Below are positions 4,211 to 6,715 of a stretch of 6,715 nucleotides of DNA, piece after piece (the stretch's first letter is position 1; every line of letters starts with the position of its first letter). The notes beneath the pieces were generated by a model. The model did not search any database, had not been told where the DNA came from, and saw only the letters and a list, made by a program, of their open reading frames with translations. The stretch is from Psychrilyobacter sp. (lineage in GTDB: Bacteria; Fusobacteriota; Fusobacteriia; Fusobacteriales; Fusobacteriaceae). The translations under genes were made by a program, and so were the position numbers. The DNA is taken from positions 1-6,715 of the forward strand of contig JAGLEA010000066.1 in NCBI GenBank assembly GCA_023145315.1, given 5' to 3'.

Positions 4211-6070
4211 ATGTCTAAAAATAACGATGTAGAATTAATAGATCAATTTAATTTAAATAAAACGGGATCCCTCCTTACTGATTTAACAAAAGTAGATATT
4301 AAAATAAGTAAGCTTCCAGACATAGAAGTAAAAGAAGTTGTGATAAGAGAAACAGGGAACTTTTTAGATCTACAAGAAAACGCTATAAATATCCCTATAG
4401 AGATGATAGTGTTTCCGTTTTTTACACCTCAGAAACAAAATAAAAAAATAAATTTTAAATATTCTTTTGAAGATATGGGTGTAACAATGTATTGTACACT
4501 AGTTGCAAAGAATTCTGAAGATAAAGTTTATCAACCATCAATATTTGAAGAAAAAATATATACTTATTTAATTTCTTTATATGAATTGAAAAAAGAAATT
4601 AACGATACAGATGAATATATAAAGTTTGAAATTTCAGATTTTATTGTTAACTTTTTGGGTAATAAGATGAACCGAAACTACTATACCAAAGTTGCTCAAG
4701 CACTAAAAAACCTTAAGAGTACTGAATATCAATTTGAAGTTTCAAACCATAGTAAATTAGGAAACTATCAATTTGAAGATGAGGAGTTTAAATTATTAAC
4801 TTATCAGAAATTAAAAGTAGGGACAAAAGTTTTTTATAAAATAACTTTAAATAAAAATATAAGAAATAAAATAAAAGACAAAAGATATATAAAATATAAC
4901 TCTAAAGCACTAATTAAAATAATGGAAAAAGATCCTATAGCTGCAAGAATATATAAATATATAAGTATGAAAAGGTACTCTAAACAGGAAGACTCTATAA
5001 ATATAAGAACATTAGCTGCAATAATTCCTCTAAAAATGGAACAAGCAACAGAAAGATTGAACAAAGATGGAGTTATGAGAGTTTATGTTTTAAGTAGAGT
5101 TAAACAAGTTTTAAAAAGAATTGAAAAAGCTTTTGATCTATTAAAAGATCAAGGCTATGTAAAGTATTATAATACAGAATTTATAGCAAAAGAAGATAGT
5201 TATTATGTTAACTACAGATTTAATGAGGAAAAAGATGGTAGTTGCCATATATCTACCTATTTAAACGGAAGTAAACAAGTAGAGTATAAAGGTAAATGGG
5301 ATGATGTGAATGCAGCTAAAAAAGCAAAGAAACAAAATAAATTTACAACAAAAGAAGAAGTAGAGCAACAAATCAAAGAAATTGAAAAATTTGGAAAACA
5401 AGAAAATATTCAAGATGCAGAAATAGTTCTAAATGAAAAAGTAGTTGATATTTCAAAACTATCTAAAGAAGTTAAAGAACGACTAAAAGGATTTACAGAA
5501 ATAGTCCAAATAAAGATAGTAAAAGCAAAGAGAAATATACATGTTTCTAAAGCATGGAATAAAAGAGTAGATAATAAGTTTAGAAAAATAGTATTAGAAG
5601 ATGGTGAAGAAATAGCAATAGAAATATTGGACTTACTATATAAACGATTAAATACAGAAATAAAATCTACATTAGTTCAGTATGTTAACGGGATTTTAAA
5701 AATTGTGAGAAAAAAAGAGAGAACAACAAGAAAGTCAAATAAAAACAACTTAACTTTATTTGGAAATACACCAAAGGAAATGCCACAGAAAAGAAAAAAG
5801 CAGATTAGAGAAGCAAAGAAAAAAACAAATATTAGTGATGGGCATATTGTAGAAAATCTAGGAAAAGGTCAAGATATAGATATTATGGAAGAATATAATA
5901 AATTAGAAGATTTAGAAAAATTAAAATTAGAGGAAAAAGCTATAAATTTATGTTCCCAATATCAAGATATTCCAAAAGATTTTTTGTATAATTTAAAAAA
6001 AATATCAAAAAAAGTTTACTTTATAACTTTAAAAAAATATATTGAATTAGCTTTAAAAGAGGAAAAATAA
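4211..6070 (+). CDS. Plasmid-type replication initiator (RepA/RPA-like, tandem winged helix)
   Basis: This 619-aa, lysine-rich cytoplasmic protein most resembles initiators of iteron plasmids. Residues about 105-175 look like the first winged helix: an IFEEKIYTYLISLYELKK helix, a strand FEISDFIVNFLG, then the recognition-type helix NYYTKVAQALKNLKSTEYQF. A strand-rich stretch and DPIAARIYKYISMKRYSK (241-258) lead into a second winged helix ending VLKRIEKAFDLLKDQGYVKYY (300-320). I see no Walker A, AAA+ or DnaA signature, so it is not DnaA. Residues about 355-619 are a long charged, probably helical extension that I do not recognise. The start has a strong ribosome binding site. It occupies the dnaA position opposite rpmH, is preceded by iteron-like repeats, and probably binds them. 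A chromosomal initiator is the favoured role; an integrated plasmid remnant is the alternative. The family call rests on pattern recognition, not a search. Confidence 0.72.
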   Translation: MSKNNDVELIDQFNLNKTGSLLTDLTKVDIKISKLPDIEVKEVVIRETGNFLDLQENAINIPIEMIVFPFFTPQKQNKKINFKYSFEDMGVTMYCTLVAKNSEDKVYQPSIFEEKIYTYLISLYELKKEINDTDEYIKFEISDFIVNFLGNKMNRNYYTKVAQALKNLKSTEYQFEVSNHSKLGNYQFEDEEFKLLTYQKLKVGTKVFYKITLNKNIRNKIKDKRYIKYNSKALIKIMEKDPIAARIYKYISMKRYSKQEDSINIRTLAAIIPLKMEQATERLNKDGVMRVYVLSRVKQVLKRIEKAFDLLKDQGYVKYYNTEFIAKEDSYYVNYRFNEEKDGSCHISTYLNGSKQVEYKGKWDDVNAAKKAKKQNKFTTKEEVEQQIKEIEKFGKQENIQDAEIVLNEKVVDISKLSKEVKERLKGFTEIVQIKIVKAKRNIHVSKAWNKRVDNKFRKIVLEDGEEIAIEILDLLYKRLNTEIKSTLVQYVNGILKIVRKKERTTRKSNKNNLTLFGNTPKEMPQKRKKQIREAKKKTNISDGHIVENLGKGQDIDIMEEYNKLEDLEKLKLEEKAINLCSQYQDIPKDFLYNLKKISKKVYFITLKKYIELALKEEK

Positions 6071-6080
6071 AAAAAAATTG

Positions 6081-6117
6081 AAAAGTAAAGGGATTGAAAA
6101 ATTCTTTTGCTTTTTTT
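6081..6117 (+). terminator. Weak terminator after the initiator gene
   Basis: AAAAGTAAAG (6081-6090) can pair with CTTTTGCTTTT (6104-6114), with one bulged base, a G-T pair and a 13-nt loop. The stem runs into a 7-T tract (6111-6117). It is low in GC and therefore weak, but it is placed 10 bases after the stop codon. Confidence 0.4.
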
Positions 6118-6177
6118 AACTTTATTATTGAGGTTATACATAAAACAAAAGTAGTATTTATAGATAAAAAGAAAAAA

Positions 6178-6210
6178 TAATAATTATATTTTGAATACAT
6201 ATAATTATTA
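6178..6210. repeat. Perfect 12-bp AT-only inverted repeat
   Basis: TAATAATTATAT (6178-6189) and ATATAATTATTA (6199-6210) are exact reverse complements separated by 9 bases. There is no T-run after it on the plus strand, so it is not a plus-strand terminator; on the minus strand it is followed by TTTTTT. It lies about 34 bp upstream of the mfd -10. It could be a regulator site, a cruciform or a minus-strand terminator. Confidence 0.55.
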
Positions 6211-6243
6211 AAAATTCACAAGATGATAGGAAAAAGAAATTAA

Positions 6244-6249
6244 TATAAT
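6244..6249 (+). promoter_or_regulatory. -10 element of the mfd promoter
   Basis: A perfect TATAAT lies 31 bases before the mfd ATG. No good -35 is found at 16-18 bp: TTCACA at 6215-6220 would need a 23-bp spacer. The predicted start near 6256 falls inside iteron-like copy 6. The ribosome binding site GAGG (6271-6274) follows. Confidence 0.45.
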
Positions 6250-6250
6250 G

Positions 6251-6269
6251 TGTATACACACAAAAATAA
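6251..6269 (+). repeat. Iteron-like element copy 6, at the mfd transcription start
   Basis: The plus strand reads TGTATACACACAAAAATAA, in the same orientation as copy 5. Its left half is part of the perfect 12-bp palindrome TGTGTATACACA (6249-6260). It overlaps the end of the -10 through the predicted start site to the ribosome binding site of mfd, a position where a bound protein would block transcription. Confidence 0.65.
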
Positions 6270-6279
6270 AGAGGTGAGT

Positions 6280-6715
6280 ATGAATTTTAAAACAGAAATA
6301 AAAGATGGAAAATTATATAAAGGTAGTATTCCATTTTTTTTAAAAAATAAAAAACAACAAGTTATTTATATATCGTCATCAAATAAAAATATTATAGATT
6401 ACTATTTATCTACAGAGGAAGAATGTAGTGTTTTAAAAATAGAAAATTATAATTATACAGATGATGAGTTTGATTGCATAACCTTTGAATTACTAGAAAA
6501 ATTGAAGAAAGAGAATACAAAAATTATTATATCTATTGAAAGTATTTTTAGAGAATATTTTTTAAATTCATATGTACTAAACTTAAAAAAAGGTGAAAAA
6601 TATAGTTTAAAAGATATTATAAATAAACTAGAAACAAGTAATTTTAAAAAAAATTACCTAGTTGAAAAAAGAGGAGAATATAGTTTAAGGGGAGATATTT
6701 TAGATATATTTTCAC
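6280..6715 (+). CDS. mfd: Transcription-repair coupling factor Mfd, N-terminal part (runs off the window)
   Basis: Mfd removes RNA polymerase stalled at DNA lesions and recruits UvrA for nucleotide excision repair. Only the first 145 residues are here, covering part of the UvrB-like N-terminal module. The diagnostic stretch is KRGEYSLRGDILDIFS near 130-145, matching the family pattern GEFxVRGGILDIF. Near the N terminus there is no Walker A motif (compare UvrB, which has GxTGSGKT near residue 40), which favours Mfd, whose first domain is a degenerate UvrB copy. The ATG at 6280 has GAGG 5 bases upstream; upstream of it lie 209 bp of non-coding DNA after the initiator gene. The helicase motifs lie outside the window, so UvrB-like relatives are not fully excluded. 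Confidence 0.78.
   Translation, partial: MNFKTEIKDGKLYKGSIPFFLKNKKQQVIYISSSNKNIIDYYLSTEEECSVLKIENYNYTDDEFDCITFELLEKLKKENTKIIISIESIFREYFLNSYVLNLKKGEKYSLKDIINKLETSNFKKNYLVEKRGEYSLRGDILDIFS

Noticed and set aside
4834..5064. 76-aa minus-strand reading frame inside the initiator gene
   Set aside because: It is the antisense shadow of an AT-rich, lysine-rich coding region. It gives an artificial Ile/Leu/Phe-rich product with no ribosome binding site and no family resemblance.
4211..6070. Calling the 619-aa protein DnaA because of its position
   Set aside because: There is no Walker A or B, no sensor motifs and no C-terminal helix-turn-helix signature of DnaA in the translated sequence.

Overview
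This is an AT-rich, low-GC bacterial window laid out around what looks like a chromosomal replication origin. Two blocks of housekeeping genes point away from a 661-bp non-coding centre (about 3550-4210). The standard genetic code is used (TGG for Trp). The short single-domain YidC, the very low GC and the lysine-rich proteins suggest Fusobacteriota (Fusobacterium, Ilyobacter or Psychrilyobacter type). That assignment is an inference from style and gene order, not a match to a named genome.

Left block, minus strand, reading outward from the centre: rpmH (L34), rnpA (RNase P protein), yidD, yidC, jag/khpB and mnmE. This is the classic origin-side cluster. It starts from a near-consensus promoter (TTGACA-17-TAGAAT, 3602-3630). 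Its genes are packed with 1-4 base gaps or overlaps, it carries an attenuator-like hairpin overlapping the rpmH stop codon, and it closes with a hairpin terminator after mnmE (34-64).

Right block, plus strand: a 619-aa protein (4211-6070) that sits where dnaA normally lies, divergent from rpmH. It has no Walker A motif and no DnaA signature. It resembles the tandem winged-helix initiators of plasmids (RepA/RPA/Rep_3 type). It is followed by the start of mfd (6280 to the window end), the transcription-repair coupling factor.

The centre is not featureless. It holds four same-orientation copies of an iteron-like element, TGT-N7-CAAAAATAA on the minus strand. A fifth copy in inverted orientation lies just upstream of the -35 of the initiator gene, and a sixth covers the predicted mfd transcription start. 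The spacer between the two conserved blocks is exactly 7 nt in all six. Four of the copies sit in an imperfect tandem duplication of about 194 bp, which also duplicates a 26-bp element containing CCTTGATTTTTATAGGAAAA. DnaA-box-like sites are sparse and imperfect.

The simplest reading is a chromosomal origin with a plasmid-style initiator and its iterons in the dnaA position. The initiator probably regulates its own gene and perhaps mfd. Whether a separate dnaA exists elsewhere in the genome cannot be seen here.
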